Source: Lentisphaerales bacterium
GTDB lineage: Bacteria; Verrucomicrobiota; Lentisphaeria; Lentisphaerales; Lentisphaeraceae
Length of the DNA stretch: 58,888 bases
Reading direction: 5' to 3'
NCBI GenBank assembly: GCA_022446985.1
Contig: JAKVBD010000029.1
Span: 1 to 58,888, forward strand
How positions within the stretch are numbered: position 1 is the stretch's first letter; the number at the start of each line of letters is the position of its first letter. The notes beneath the pieces were generated by a model, which worked only from the letters and a program-made list of their open reading frames with translations, was not told the origin of the DNA and did not search any database. Below, in pieces: positions 7,728 to 16,883 of the stretch. The translations under genes and the position numbers were made by a program.

Positions 7728-9428
7728 ATGAGCGAAAAAGCTGAATTAGAGAGACAGCAGTTAGTTGCTGCAAAAGAACAAGGTGGACTGTCTGTTCTTA
7801 AGACTTATGTAAAAATGTCCGGGCCGGGTTGGCTGCAGAGTGCGATCACTCTTGGTGGTGGTTCACTTTCCGGTGCACTGTTCCTTGGTGTAATCGGTGG
7901 GTATGAGTTCATGTGGGTTCAGCTGGTTGCCATGCTTATGGGTGTAACTATGCTTTGTGCTATTGCTTATGTAACTCTTTCAACTGGTGAGTCACCGTTT
8001 AAAAATCTTAAAACTAAAATTAACCCAGTCTTAGCATGGGGTTGGTTGATTGCTTCTCTTATGGCAAACCTCGTTTGGGTTTTACCTCAGTATTCTCTCG
8101 CTTATGCCGCGGTCAGTCAAAACCTTATGCCGGGTATGTTTGAAGGAGCAACTGGCGATACCAGTAAGTATGTTGTTTCCTTTATAATATTTATTGTGGT
8201 CACTGGTATTACTCTTTGCTACGGTAAAGAAGGTATCGGTATTAAGATTTATGAAATGACTCTAAAGCTGGTTGTTGCCGGTATCGTCATTGCCTTCATG
8301 GGCGTTGTTTTCAAACTTGCCACTACATCTGATGAATTCAGCATGGGAGCTGTTGTTGCCGGTTTTATCCCTGATTTTGGAATGTGGTTCCGTCCAGCTA
8401 CAGTTTATAATGATTTTCTAAGTGTCCTTGAGCCACAGGCTAAAGAATACTGGACTGAAGTTATAATCAACGAACAGCGTACTCGTCTAATCGGTGCAGC
8501 ATCTGCTGCAGTTGGTATCAACATGACTTTCCTACTGCCATTCTCAATGCTTAATAAAGGTTGGGGTAAAGATCACCGCGGTCTGGCAATTTTCGACCTT
8601 TCAACTGGTATGGTTATTCCTTTTGTACTTGCAGTATCTTGCGTAGTTATCGCTTCTGCTCACATGTTCCACGGTAAAACTTTCGAAGGTCTACTTTCAG
8701 AGAAAGACGGTATCGTAGTTGTTGACGAAACAAATAAAGGTTTTGGTTCTTATAGCAAAATTCTTGGTAAGAGAACTGGTAGTGAAGGCCTTGGTGAAGT
8801 CGCTGACGGTGAAAAGAAAATCGCGGCACTTCTTATCAACAGAGATACAGGAGCATTTGCAGATTCCCTATCTGCTCTAACAGATAATATGAGTTTTGCC
8901 AACAGTGTTTTCGGTATCGGCGTTCTGGCTATGGCGCTATCAACAATATCAATGTTGATGCTTATCTCAGGTTTCGTCTTTAGTGAGATGTTTGATAAAC
9001 CTCACGGTGGGATCTATCACAAAATCGGTATTATCTGTGGCGGCACTGGAGTTCTATGGCCGGTCTTCTGGAGCGGTGGTTCTAAAGCATTTTTGGCGAT
9101 CGTGACCTCAACCATTGGTTACATCTTCCTGCCAATTGCCTTCCTGGCTTTCTTCCTGATGATGAACTCAAAGAAGATTCTTGGCGACAGTCGTCCAGAA
9201 GGTGGCAAAAGAATTCTTTGGAATGTCCTTATGGGTACTTCTCTAATAATCACGGGTTCTGCAGCAGCTTACACAGCAACTACTAAGAAGATGGGGGACT
9301 TCCCAATCGGTACAGTTGGTCTGATCGTTTTCGTTGTGGCTGTGATTGCAGGTCAATTTTACATGATGTACAAATATAAAAATGAGGATGCTACTTCTGC
9401 TTTAGAAGGTGATGAAGTTGCAGAGTAA
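7728..9428 (+). CDS. NRAMP-like membrane transporter lacking the metal-binding motifs
   Basis: A 566-residue polytopic membrane protein with about 11-12 hydrophobic segments. Its opening SGPGWLQSAITLGGGSLSGALFLG aligns with TM1 of the NRAMP family, but the metal-binding DPGN is replaced by GPGW. The TM6 region reads INMTFLLPFSML instead of the usual MPH motif. Both metal sites thus look lost. The protein lies inside an operon of sugar-processing enzymes, so an organic substrate such as a sugar or sugar acid is more plausible than a divalent metal (inference). Database tools would probably still label it a divalent metal transporter. A hydrophilic insert of about 75 residues (roughly 305-385) lies between membrane segments. 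Confidence 0.75.
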   Translation: MSEKAELERQQLVAAKEQGGLSVLKTYVKMSGPGWLQSAITLGGGSLSGALFLGVIGGYEFMWVQLVAMLMGVTMLCAIAYVTLSTGESPFKNLKTKINPVLAWGWLIASLMANLVWVLPQYSLAYAAVSQNLMPGMFEGATGDTSKYVVSFIIFIVVTGITLCYGKEGIGIKIYEMTLKLVVAGIVIAFMGVVFKLATTSDEFSMGAVVAGFIPDFGMWFRPATVYNDFLSVLEPQAKEYWTEVIINEQRTRLIGAASAAVGINMTFLLPFSMLNKGWGKDHRGLAIFDLSTGMVIPFVLAVSCVVIASAHMFHGKTFEGLLSEKDGIVVVDETNKGFGSYSKILGKRTGSEGLGEVADGEKKIAALLINRDTGAFADSLSALTDNMSFANSVFGIGVLAMALSTISMLMLISGFVFSEMFDKPHGGIYHKIGIICGGTGVLWPVFWSGGSKAFLAIVTSTIGYIFLPIAFLAFFLMMNSKKILGDSRPEGGKRILWNVLMGTSLIITGSAAAYTATTKKMGDFPIGTVGLIVFVVAVIAGQFYMMYKYKNEDATSALEGDEVAE

Positions 9429-9440
9429 GAGGAATTAATT

Positions 9441-10499
9441 ATGTCAGATAAGATTTATAAATTTGGTATTGTCGGCGCGGGAATGATTTCCCAGTTTCAC
9501 GCAAAAGCTTTCGAAGCTATGCCAAACGCAGAGTTAGTTGCAATTTTCGATAGAAATCCTGAGAGAGCGGAAGCTTTTGCTTCAGAAAACAACTGTAAAG
9601 CTTATGTAAATCTTGAGTCCTTCGTAGCTCATGATATGGATTTCGTAACTATCTGTACTCCAAGTGGAGCTCATATGGAGCCGGGTATCGCAGCTGCAAA
9701 TGCCGGAAAACACGTAATCGTTGAAAAGCCTCTTGATGTAACGACCGAAAAAATCGATAAGATGTTAGCCGCTTGTGAGCAAAACAACGTTCAGCTAATC
9801 GGTGTCCTACCACGCCGTTTCAATGAATCTACTAAGATCTTCAAGAAAGCGATCGAAGAAGGTCGTTTCGGTAAAATCGTTCTTGCCGATGCTTACGTTA
9901 AATGGTGGAGAACTCAGGAATACTACGATAGCGGTGCATGGAGAGGAACCTGGGCCCTTGATGGCGGTGGTGCTCTTATGAATCAGTCAATTCACACTAT
10001 TGACCTACTCCTTCACCTTATGGGAGAAGTGAAAAGCGTTTGTGCTTTCGCTGGTCTTGAAGCTCACAAAGACATCGAAGTGGAAGACGTTGCTGTAGCG
10101 ATTGTTGAATTTAAGAATGGTGCTCGCGGTGTTATTCAGGGATCAACTGCTTGTTGGTCTAAAGAAGGTCATCCGGCGCAGGTACAGATTTCCGGTGATG
10201 CCGGTTCTGCTTTCATGGTCGATGATAAATTCAGCGTTTGGGAATTCAAAGACGAGCAAGCTGGCGACGCCGATGTTTTGGCTCAGTATGGCGTCGGTGC
10301 TGAAGAAGGCGGTGCAGGAGCTGCAGATCCAAGTGCAATCAGTTTTGAGTGGCACCAGCGCAACTTCGAAGAAGCTATTGCAGCAGTTTCAGAAGGTCGT
10401 CCTGCAACCACAGGTGGTGATGAAGGTCGTAAAGCTGTTGAACTTATTTGTGCTATTTACGAGTCAGCCAAAAATGGCGGCCAGAAAGTAGAGCTTTAA
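9441..10499 (+). CDS. Gfo/Idh/MocA-family sugar oxidoreductase
   Basis: A 352-residue cytosolic NAD(P)-dependent oxidoreductase with no signal peptide. The N-terminal Rossmann fold starts FGIVGAGMISQFHAKA (GxGxxx), and the family motif EKPLD is at about residues 95-99. The C-terminal domain holds GGGALMNQSIHTIDLLLHLMG, which contributes the active-site His. Such enzymes oxidise or reduce sugar hydroxyls, frequently at C3 in glycoside pathways that also use DUF1080 proteins and TIM-barrel isomerases. It has a good ribosome site (GAGGAA) and sits 12 bases after the transporter gene. The exact substrate cannot be read from sequence. Confidence 0.85.
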   Translation: MSDKIYKFGIVGAGMISQFHAKAFEAMPNAELVAIFDRNPERAEAFASENNCKAYVNLESFVAHDMDFVTICTPSGAHMEPGIAAANAGKHVIVEKPLDVTTEKIDKMLAACEQNNVQLIGVLPRRFNESTKIFKKAIEEGRFGKIVLADAYVKWWRTQEYYDSGAWRGTWALDGGGALMNQSIHTIDLLLHLMGEVKSVCAFAGLEAHKDIEVEDVAVAIVEFKNGARGVIQGSTACWSKEGHPAQVQISGDAGSAFMVDDKFSVWEFKDEQAGDADVLAQYGVGAEEGGAGAADPSAISFEWHQRNFEEAIAAVSEGRPATTGGDEGRKAVELICAIYESAKNGGQKVEL

Positions 10500-10523
10500 T
10501 TAAATTTTTAGAGAGGACTGAAA

Positions 10524-11426
10524 ATGTATTTAACAGGATTTGCCGATGAGGCATCACAAGATTTCGATAGACAGTTAGAAGCGACTAAAGCTCTTGGTTG
10601 GAATGCTATCGAATCAAGAAATATCAATGGTAAGAACATTCACGATATTTCAGATGAAGACTTTGAAGTTGTATGTCAGAAGCTGGATGCAGCAGACATC
10701 AAAATTAACTGTTTTGGTTCAGCTATAGCTAACTGGGCGAAAAATGTCAATGATTCTTTCGAGATTACTCTAGCAGAAGTCGAGCGCGCTATTCCACGTA
10801 TGCAGCGTCTTGGTACTAAGCTTATTCGCATCATGAGTTATGCTCGTTGCGAAGGTGAAGAACAATATGCTCAGGAAAGATTTAAGCGTTTGACTGAAGT
10901 TGTTCGTCTATTTAAAGATGCTGGAATTCAGCCGGTTCACGAAAACTGTATGAACTACGGTGGTATGAGCTGGAAGCACTCTCTAGAGCTTATGGAAAAT
11001 GTTCCTGGTCTTAAGCTTATCTATGATACAGGTAACAGCCCGTTCATGAAAGATTACGCTAAAGGCGGCGACGTTTGGCAGGATAGCTGGGAGTTTTACT
11101 CAAAAGTTAAACAGCACATAGCATACATTCATATCAAAGACACTTTGAATCCTGTTGATGGCGGAAAAGAAACTTATACAATGCCTGGGGAAGGGCAGGG
11201 GTATGTCAAAGAGATTCTTGCTGACCTTAAGGCAGATGGCTACGACGGTGGTATCTCCATCGAGCCTCACCTGGCGGCGATCTTCCACGATCCTACGGCT
11301 TTGAATACTCCAAATGATAAAAGTTATGACCTATATGTTGAATACGGTCAGAAACTCATGAATCTTCTTAAGAATATCGACTACAAATGGAGTCCTTATT
11401 CCGTAGAGGCTGGAGCCCTCGTTTAA
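10524..11426 (+). CDS. Sugar phosphate isomerase/epimerase-type TIM barrel
   Basis: A 300-residue protein of the xylose-isomerase-like TIM-barrel family (AP endonuclease 2 fold). Recognisable strands include GWNAIESRNINGK, a central PVHENCMNYGG, LIYDTGNSPF, HIAYIHIKDTLNP and GGISIEPH near the C-terminus; the Glu, Asp and His residues in these are the usual divalent-metal ligands. These enzymes epimerise or isomerise sugars or keto-sugars. In this operon it is likely to handle the keto-sugar made by the Gfo/Idh/MocA enzyme. A clear AGAGAGGA ribosome site precedes the ATG. Confidence 0.85.
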   Translation: MYLTGFADEASQDFDRQLEATKALGWNAIESRNINGKNIHDISDEDFEVVCQKLDAADIKINCFGSAIANWAKNVNDSFEITLAEVERAIPRMQRLGTKLIRIMSYARCEGEEQYAQERFKRLTEVVRLFKDAGIQPVHENCMNYGGMSWKHSLELMENVPGLKLIYDTGNSPFMKDYAKGGDVWQDSWEFYSKVKQHIAYIHIKDTLNPVDGGKETYTMPGEGQGYVKEILADLKADGYDGGISIEPHLAAIFHDPTALNTPNDKSYDLYVEYGQKLMNLLKNIDYKWSPYSVEAGALV

Positions 11427-11479
11427 ATTTAGGTATTTCGCAGTGTGTGAATAATTAAAGATAACTCTGGAGACAATTG

Positions 11480-13810
11480 ATGAAGAGATTGGCGCTTATT
11501 TCATCACTTCTAGTAAGTTCGGCCTTTGGCCAAAGTGGCGATAGAAAAGGTCACGATATGAAGGATGTGATTCCGAAGGATAAAATTCCTGCGGCACCTA
11601 TCCTGACAGTAGACAAAGCATTGAGCTCTATGTCTGTACAAGACGGGTTTAAAGTTGAAGCTGTGGCTTATGAACCACATGTTTTAAATCCTGTAACTAT
11701 GGCTTTTGATGGCGATGGTCGCATGTGGGTTTGTGAGATGAATACTTACATGCCGAATGTTGATGGAACAGAAGAAGAAGTCAATAAAAACTGTATATCT
11801 ATTTTGGAAGATACAGATGGTGATGGAAAAGTTGATAAGCGTACAATCTTTTTAGATGACGTTGTTTTGCCAAGAGCTGTTACTTTCGTTAAAGGCGGAA
11901 TTCTTTATGCCGATCACACAACTCTTTATTTTGCAGAGGTTTTACCTGGCCTTAAAGCAGGTGTACGGGAAGTTGTCGATCCAGAGTACGCTCCTGGTGG
12001 TTCATTAGAGCATAAGCCAAATACTATGCTTTATGCGATGGATAACTGGTACTACAATGCTAAGGATTCAAAAGCCTACAGAGCTCTATCATTAGACGCT
12101 GCCATTCCTGCAAACTCTAAAGAAATTTACAAAAACAAGTACTTCAAGCTTGTGGTTCGAAAGACTGAGAATCGCGGTCAGTGGGGCCTTGGTATGGATG
12201 ACTATGGTCGTCTTTACCACAATGGTAACAGTTCACCTGCTACTGGTGAGTACTTGCGTCCTGGTTCACTTTTAAAGAACCCTGGTTTTTCAACCAAAAT
12301 GGGATCCGGTAAAATCGGTAAAAACGAAGTTTACCCAAGTCGTATGAATCCTGGTATTAACCGTGGTTACATCAAGGGTATGCTCAGGATGCCTAGTGGT
12401 GTGCTAAATAAGTTTACTGCTGCCAGTGGATCTATGGTTTACCGTGGGGATCAATTCCCTAAAGAATTTTACGGAATGGTTTTGACTCCAGAGCCGGCAG
12501 GTAACTTAATTTCAGCCAGAAAGTTGGTTGAGAGAGAAGGTTCACTTGGCGGTCAGGAAATTTACGACAAGAAGGAGTTCTTGACTTCACAAGATGAAAG
12601 ATTCCGTCCAGTGAATATGTACAATGCTCCGGATGGTTCTATTTACTTCCTTGACCTTTATCACGGTATTATCCAGCACAGAGTTTTTGTAACGACTTAC
12701 TTGAGAAAGCAGATCCTTTCTCGTGACCTTGATAAAAACAACAATGATCGCGGTAGAATTTACCGGGTTCGCTCAACAGCTAAAGCCCTAAGCAGGCAGC
12801 CTAAGTTGAATGGTCTTTCGGCAAGTGAGCTTGTTCCTTACCTGGCTCATAGCAATGGTTGGTACAGAGATATGGCTCGCCAGTTGATCGTTCAGAAAAA
12901 TGATAACTCAGTTGCCGCAGCTGTTAACTCTCTTCTTGTAACGACTACTGACCACAGAGCAGTGATCAATGCACTATGGACTTTAGAAGGACTTAATGCG
13001 GTTAGCCTTAGTTCGGTTAAAGCAGGTTTAGCAAAATCGCATGTAAAAGCCAAAGTTAATGCTTTAGCGGTTGCAGAGTTTTTGCCTACTTCTGATCACA
13101 AAGCCATGGTGATGATTTTAGCGGAAGAAGCAAAGAGTGCCGATTATGAGATTGGTCTTCAGATTGCTCTTGTTGCAGGTACGATTAAAGCCCCTTCCTC
13201 ACTTGAGACACTTAAAGTTGTTCTTGATAAATTTAAAGATAAGAAATTTATCAACGAAGCGGCAATTAGTGGCTTAGCTGGAAGAGAGGCAGAGTTTAAA
13301 CCAATGGTTTCTACTCTTAAGAGTAAGAAGTTCGCTGGAATTCTTAATAAAGTTGGTAAGTCTTCAGGTGAGGTCAAAACAAACTATAAGGAGCTTTCTA
13401 AAGCAGATAGAAAACTTTTTGATCACGGTAAAAAATTATTTTTCGGTACAGCAAACTGTTTTGGTTGTCATGGACCGGATGCCGAAGGTCTGCCGAATAT
13501 GGGACCACCACTGGTTAAGAGTGAGTGGGTAACAGGTAGTAAAGAGAAACTTGCGAAGGTTATGCTTCACGGTTTGATTGGACCAATCACAGTAAATGGC
13601 AAAAAGTACAATACGCCGATGCCAATGCCTGGTCTTGGTGTAAACCCAATGTTTAAGGACAAAGATCTCGCGGCAATAGCAACTTTTGTTCGAAATCATT
13701 TCGGTAATAAAGCTAGTGTCGTAAAAGCTGGGGACTTCGCTAAGGTACGAACAGCTACAAAATCACAGGCAGGACCTTACAACCCGGCTGTTTTAGAAAA
13801 AGAAAAGTAA
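11480..13810 (+). CDS. Secreted PVC-type heme protein (membrane-bound dehydrogenase domain + HEAT + cytochrome c)
   Basis: I use the ATG at 11480, 7 bases after GGAG, rather than the in-frame TTG three bases earlier. Residues 1-17 form a signal peptide (MKRLALISSLLVSSAFG). Next comes a beta-propeller-like dehydrogenase region starting at MSVQDGFKVEAVAYEPHVLNPVTM and including DGDGRMWVCEMNTY and YFLDLYHGIIQHR. A HEAT-like alpha-helical stretch runs from about 450 to 630. A C-terminal cytochrome c domain has the heme motif CFGCH at about 661-665 and the distal Met region PMPMPGLG. It probably oxidises a sugar or its product in the periplasm and passes electrons to the respiratory chain. It closes the catabolic part of the rightward operon. 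Confidence 0.85.
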   Translation: MKRLALISSLLVSSAFGQSGDRKGHDMKDVIPKDKIPAAPILTVDKALSSMSVQDGFKVEAVAYEPHVLNPVTMAFDGDGRMWVCEMNTYMPNVDGTEEEVNKNCISILEDTDGDGKVDKRTIFLDDVVLPRAVTFVKGGILYADHTTLYFAEVLPGLKAGVREVVDPEYAPGGSLEHKPNTMLYAMDNWYYNAKDSKAYRALSLDAAIPANSKEIYKNKYFKLVVRKTENRGQWGLGMDDYGRLYHNGNSSPATGEYLRPGSLLKNPGFSTKMGSGKIGKNEVYPSRMNPGINRGYIKGMLRMPSGVLNKFTAASGSMVYRGDQFPKEFYGMVLTPEPAGNLISARKLVEREGSLGGQEIYDKKEFLTSQDERFRPVNMYNAPDGSIYFLDLYHGIIQHRVFVTTYLRKQILSRDLDKNNNDRGRIYRVRSTAKALSRQPKLNGLSASELVPYLAHSNGWYRDMARQLIVQKNDNSVAAAVNSLLVTTTDHRAVINALWTLEGLNAVSLSSVKAGLAKSHVKAKVNALAVAEFLPTSDHKAMVMILAEEAKSADYEIGLQIALVAGTIKAPSSLETLKVVLDKFKDKKFINEAAISGLAGREAEFKPMVSTLKSKKFAGILNKVGKSSGEVKTNYKELSKADRKLFDHGKKLFFGTANCFGCHGPDAEGLPNMGPPLVKSEWVTGSKEKLAKVMLHGLIGPITVNGKKYNTPMPMPGLGVNPMFKDKDLAAIATFVRNHFGNKASVVKAGDFAKVRTATKSQAGPYNPAVLEKEK

Positions 13811-13878
13811 AATAGTCAAATTTACTTGCAATAATGCACTTGGGGAGGTAGGCATTTGAGCAAATGTTTTTAGACCCC

Positions 13879-13907
13879 AGGATCTACTGGTAAATACCAG
13901 TGATCCT
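13879..13907 (+). promoter_or_regulatory. Strong hairpin before the GntR-type regulator gene
   Basis: Arms AGGATC+ACTGGT and ACCAGT+GATCCT form a 12-bp stem with one bulged T and an AAAT loop. It lies 39 bases before the regulator start and 68 bases after the heme-protein stop. No T-run follows, so it may be an operator, an attenuating leader, or an RNA-processing site. Confidence 0.5.
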
Positions 13908-13946
13908 AGAGGGGATTCAGAAGTTTATAGTTACAGGAAGAGAAGT

Positions 13947-14954
13947 ATGGGTGTAACAGACAGAGTTAAAAATTGGATTAGCAAAGATATCCGCGATGGT
14001 GTATACCCACCGGGAACTAAGCTGCCAACACGTATGAACATGATGGAGAAGTACAATATAGCGCGTGCTTCAATCGATAAAGTAATCCGTCAGTTGGTCG
14101 AGGAAGGTTTACTTTCTTCGACTCAAGGTTCAGGCACTTATGTTTTAGATACCAGAAACTCTGAGCCACACCTGTACATAGTCCTAAATACTGAAAAAGA
14201 ATGTGAAGAAGCAAATGCTTTTCATAATAAGCTTTCGATGATGCTGGCGAATGTTTCTAAAGATTTGAAGCATACAATTGTCGGTAGTAAGGACTTTGAA
14301 AAGAACTTCAGTGAAGTACTGCAAAATAACCGCAGTCGAGTGATATGGAGTCGTCCTTCAATCAAATCATACGGTTATATTGCCAGTCTTTATAAAGCTG
14401 GTACTCCTCAAATTCTGGTCAATCGACCTATTCCGGCTTACAACTTTGTGACGACTGACACTCGTCAGGCGATTAAAGGCGTATTCGAGCATGTGAAGTC
14501 TGAGAATGACGCTGCTCGTATGGGACTGATTGTTCCAAGCCTGGACCTTGAAGAGTCTTTCCTGGCAGAACGGGAAGTTTATTTCCACCAGATGGTTTTT
14601 GAGTATGGTTTTAGCCTGGCTTACATGGGCCGAACCAACGACAAATCAACTAAAGAAATTTTACCGGTTATCCGCGAGGCTTTAGATCGCGTTGAAGAAA
14701 TGGATTACTTATTTGTTCCAGATTTTTACATGGTTCCATTTGTTATCAGTCTGGCTGATGAGCGTGGTATTAAGATTGGTAAAGATCTTAATGTCATTAC
14801 CATCGACTGGAATGAAGACCTTGGCGGTAATGGGATTATCTGTATCAAGCAGGAATGGGACTCCATGTTCCAGCGCGCTCTAGACTGGGCTCAAGCGGAA
14901 ACTGTAGAGAAGGTTCAGGAGTTTATTGCTCCGGAAATTCAGACTAAAGCTTGA
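13947..14954 (+). CDS. GntR-family transcriptional regulator with LacI-like ligand-binding domain
   Basis: A 335-residue regulator. The N-terminal 70 residues form a GntR winged helix (DGVYPPGTKLPTRMNMMEKYNIARASIDKVIRQL, then GLLSSTQGSGTYVL). The remaining 260 residues resemble a periplasmic-binding/LacI-type sensor domain (RVIWSRPS, LVNRPIPAYNFVTTD, YLFVPDFY, GKDLNVITIDWNED). A ribosome site AGGAAGAG precedes the ATG. It is last in the rightward operon and is likely its local repressor, responding to a sugar or sugar acid. Its 3' end overlaps the convergent kinase gene by 11 bases. Confidence 0.85.
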   Translation: MGVTDRVKNWISKDIRDGVYPPGTKLPTRMNMMEKYNIARASIDKVIRQLVEEGLLSSTQGSGTYVLDTRNSEPHLYIVLNTEKECEEANAFHNKLSMMLANVSKDLKHTIVGSKDFEKNFSEVLQNNRSRVIWSRPSIKSYGYIASLYKAGTPQILVNRPIPAYNFVTTDTRQAIKGVFEHVKSENDAARMGLIVPSLDLEESFLAEREVYFHQMVFEYGFSLAYMGRTNDKSTKEILPVIREALDRVEEMDYLFVPDFYMVPFVISLADERGIKIGKDLNVITIDWNEDLGGNGIICIKQEWDSMFQRALDWAQAETVEKVQEFIAPEIQTKA

Positions 14955-16878
14955 TAATCTCACCTTTGAATTCTTTGGGGATTTTGGTTTTTGAGGCTTT
15001 CTTGCTATCGATATAGATAGTTTTGAGAGTCTTGATTTTAAAGAATGGTTTTAACTCTTTGATCTTGGTGTCTTTCGCTCGCAATTCAACGAGTGGCATA
15101 CTGTCTAAGACTCGGCTTTGCCAAATTCCGGTTTTGGAGATGTTCAGGTGAGTGATAGGCAAATTTCTTAAAGCTCCAGTTCCAGTCAGGTGGATGTTGT
15201 TTGATATATCAAGTGTGAGTGTCTCGCCTTCCTTAGTGAATTTGAAGTTAAGCCTTTTAATCTGAGGATTGTGGTGGTTTAGCATAAAGCGGCAGATCTT
15301 AATATGTTCATCCAAGTCAGTATAACTCTTAACTTCGTATCTAAAGAGTTTAAACATATCCGTGGTATCTCTGAAGAGCTTTAAGAGTTCTATAAAGTCT
15401 TTGGCTTTAAGGAACTGTTCATCTGGTTTTAACTTGGCAAACCTTTTAGCAGGAATGACAAACTTTTGAATATTGTAATCTTTGTTTTTGGGAATGCTGG
15501 CAAAACTTTCTAGAGCCAAGTTGAATTCCTGTCGGTAGAAATGAATGCGACCTTTAATGTGATAGGCAATAGAATGGTGAGGATCACTTTCGATAGCTCT
15601 GTCAATTAATTCTACAGCTTCATCCATATCATATGAGTTTACTGCCTGTTTTGCCAGGAAGACCATTCTCTGCGAAAGCTCTTTACCGATAATTTCGGTT
15701 TGTCTTTTTTCCTCTTCATAAAGCTTTAGTGCCTCAGTGGCAATTTGTTCTTTTTGGGAGATAACTCCTATTGAGTAGATCATTGAAATGAGAATGAATA
15801 TTAACAGAAAGGCGACGGCTTTGTGACGCTTGAAAAGGAGAAATGCAGCTTTGAAGAAACCGGCATTTTCAGCAGAGGTTGCAAAGCCTCCCAGCCATTT
15901 GTGTATTTCCTGGCGAATTTCATTTACTTTTCGGTAGCGATCCTTTGGATCTTTTTCTAAGGCTTTCATCGCTACAGCTTCTAGACTTAACGGTATATTG
16001 CGCTGGATATTTAAGGATGAAGGCGAGGGGATTTTGCCGTCGACGGTATTGTCCAGAACAGTTTGGACGTTGTCATCTTTTACAGGTGGTTGCAGAGTGA
16101 GCATGGTATAGAGTATGCCACCCAGAGCATAGATATCTGTACGTTTCGTCTTCTCTCCAAGAGTTATGTCAACTTGCTCTGGAGACATAAAGCCGGGGGT
16201 GCCTTTTATTACTCCATCAAGAGTAATGTCATTGTAAAGGCAGGGGTCGAGTTCGCCATCGATGGTATCTTCTGGAGTATCGATAACTTTGGCTAAACCC
16301 CAGTCACAAACGAGAACTTCACCATATTCCCCCACTTGGATATTTGACGGTTTTAAATCGAGATGGAGGATCCCTTTTGAGTGGGAGTAAGCTACAGCAT
16401 CGCAAATCTTGATGTAGATATCCATGAGAACCTGTAAAGAAAGGCTTGGCATATTTTCATCTCCTTGATCCTTGAGGATTTTCGAGAGACTTTTGCCGCC
16501 AATCAATTTCATCGTAAAAAATGGATTACCTACATCATCCAGCCCTATGTCGTAAACGGGAATAATATTTGGGTGCTCAAGGGCTGCGGTCAGACGTGCT
16601 TCCCTTAAAAAACGTTCGACCTTCTTAGGATCTTCTGGGTCTTTAAGATTCGCCATAGCCACCGGTCGACCAGTCAGCGCATCTTCAATTTGCAGAATCT
16701 TTTTCATGCCGCCCTGATTGATCAGGACGCCTTGTTTATAGCGTTCTTCATTAGCGGCGATTTCATCAAAGATAGGCTGAGGTGTATCGAGATCTCCAGA
16801 TGCCATTTGAAAATACTGGTGAAGACTGGAATTCATGGTGTCGAATATTTTGCCGGAATCTTCTTCTTTCGTCGGCAT
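14944..16878 (-). CDS. Membrane Ser/Thr protein kinase-like protein with an atypical ATP site
   Basis: A 644-residue protein: N-terminal kinase domain (about 45-330), one transmembrane helix (353-373), then an extracytoplasmic coiled/TPR-like region (about 375-450) and a leucine-rich-like tail. The glycine loop is poor (LINQGGMKKI). The VAIK lysine is replaced, reading VAMA at 73-76. The alpha-C Glu (E93) is present. The catalytic loop is HLDLKPSN (172-179) rather than HRDLKPEN, and the DFG motif is DWG (192-194). It starts 5 bases after the ECF sigma gene and is probably translationally coupled to it, forming a kinase-linked sigma module as is common in PVC bacteria. Activity is uncertain; a nearby Lys (K79) could substitute. 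Confidence 0.8.
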   Translation of the reverse strand: MPTKEEDSGKIFDTMNSSLHQYFQMASGDLDTPQPIFDEIAANEERYKQGVLINQGGMKKILQIEDALTGRPVAMANLKDPEDPKKVERFLREARLTAALEHPNIIPVYDIGLDDVGNPFFTMKLIGGKSLSKILKDQGDENMPSLSLQVLMDIYIKICDAVAYSHSKGILHLDLKPSNIQVGEYGEVLVCDWGLAKVIDTPEDTIDGELDPCLYNDITLDGVIKGTPGFMSPEQVDITLGEKTKRTDIYALGGILYTMLTLQPPVKDDNVQTVLDNTVDGKIPSPSSLNIQRNIPLSLEAVAMKALEKDPKDRYRKVNEIRQEIHKWLGGFATSAENAGFFKAAFLLFKRHKAVAFLLIFILISMIYSIGVISQKEQIATEALKLYEEEKRQTEIIGKELSQRMVFLAKQAVNSYDMDEAVELIDRAIESDPHHSIAYHIKGRIHFYRQEFNLALESFASIPKNKDYNIQKFVIPAKRFAKLKPDEQFLKAKDFIELLKLFRDTTDMFKLFRYEVKSYTDLDEHIKICRFMLNHHNPQIKRLNFKFTKEGETLTLDISNNIHLTGTGALRNLPITHLNISKTGIWQSRVLDSMPLVELRAKDTKIKELKPFFKIKTLKTIYIDSKKASKTKIPKEFKGEIIKL

Positions 16879-16883
16879 TTTAA

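Noticed and set aside
7728..9428. True NRAMP manganese/iron transporter
   Set aside because: The DPGN and MPH motifs that bind metal are replaced, and the neighbours are sugar enzymes.
10102..10491. A 129-codon frame overlapping the Gfo/Idh/MocA gene
   Set aside because: It is a shadow frame of a well-supported gene, with no ribosome site or known motif.
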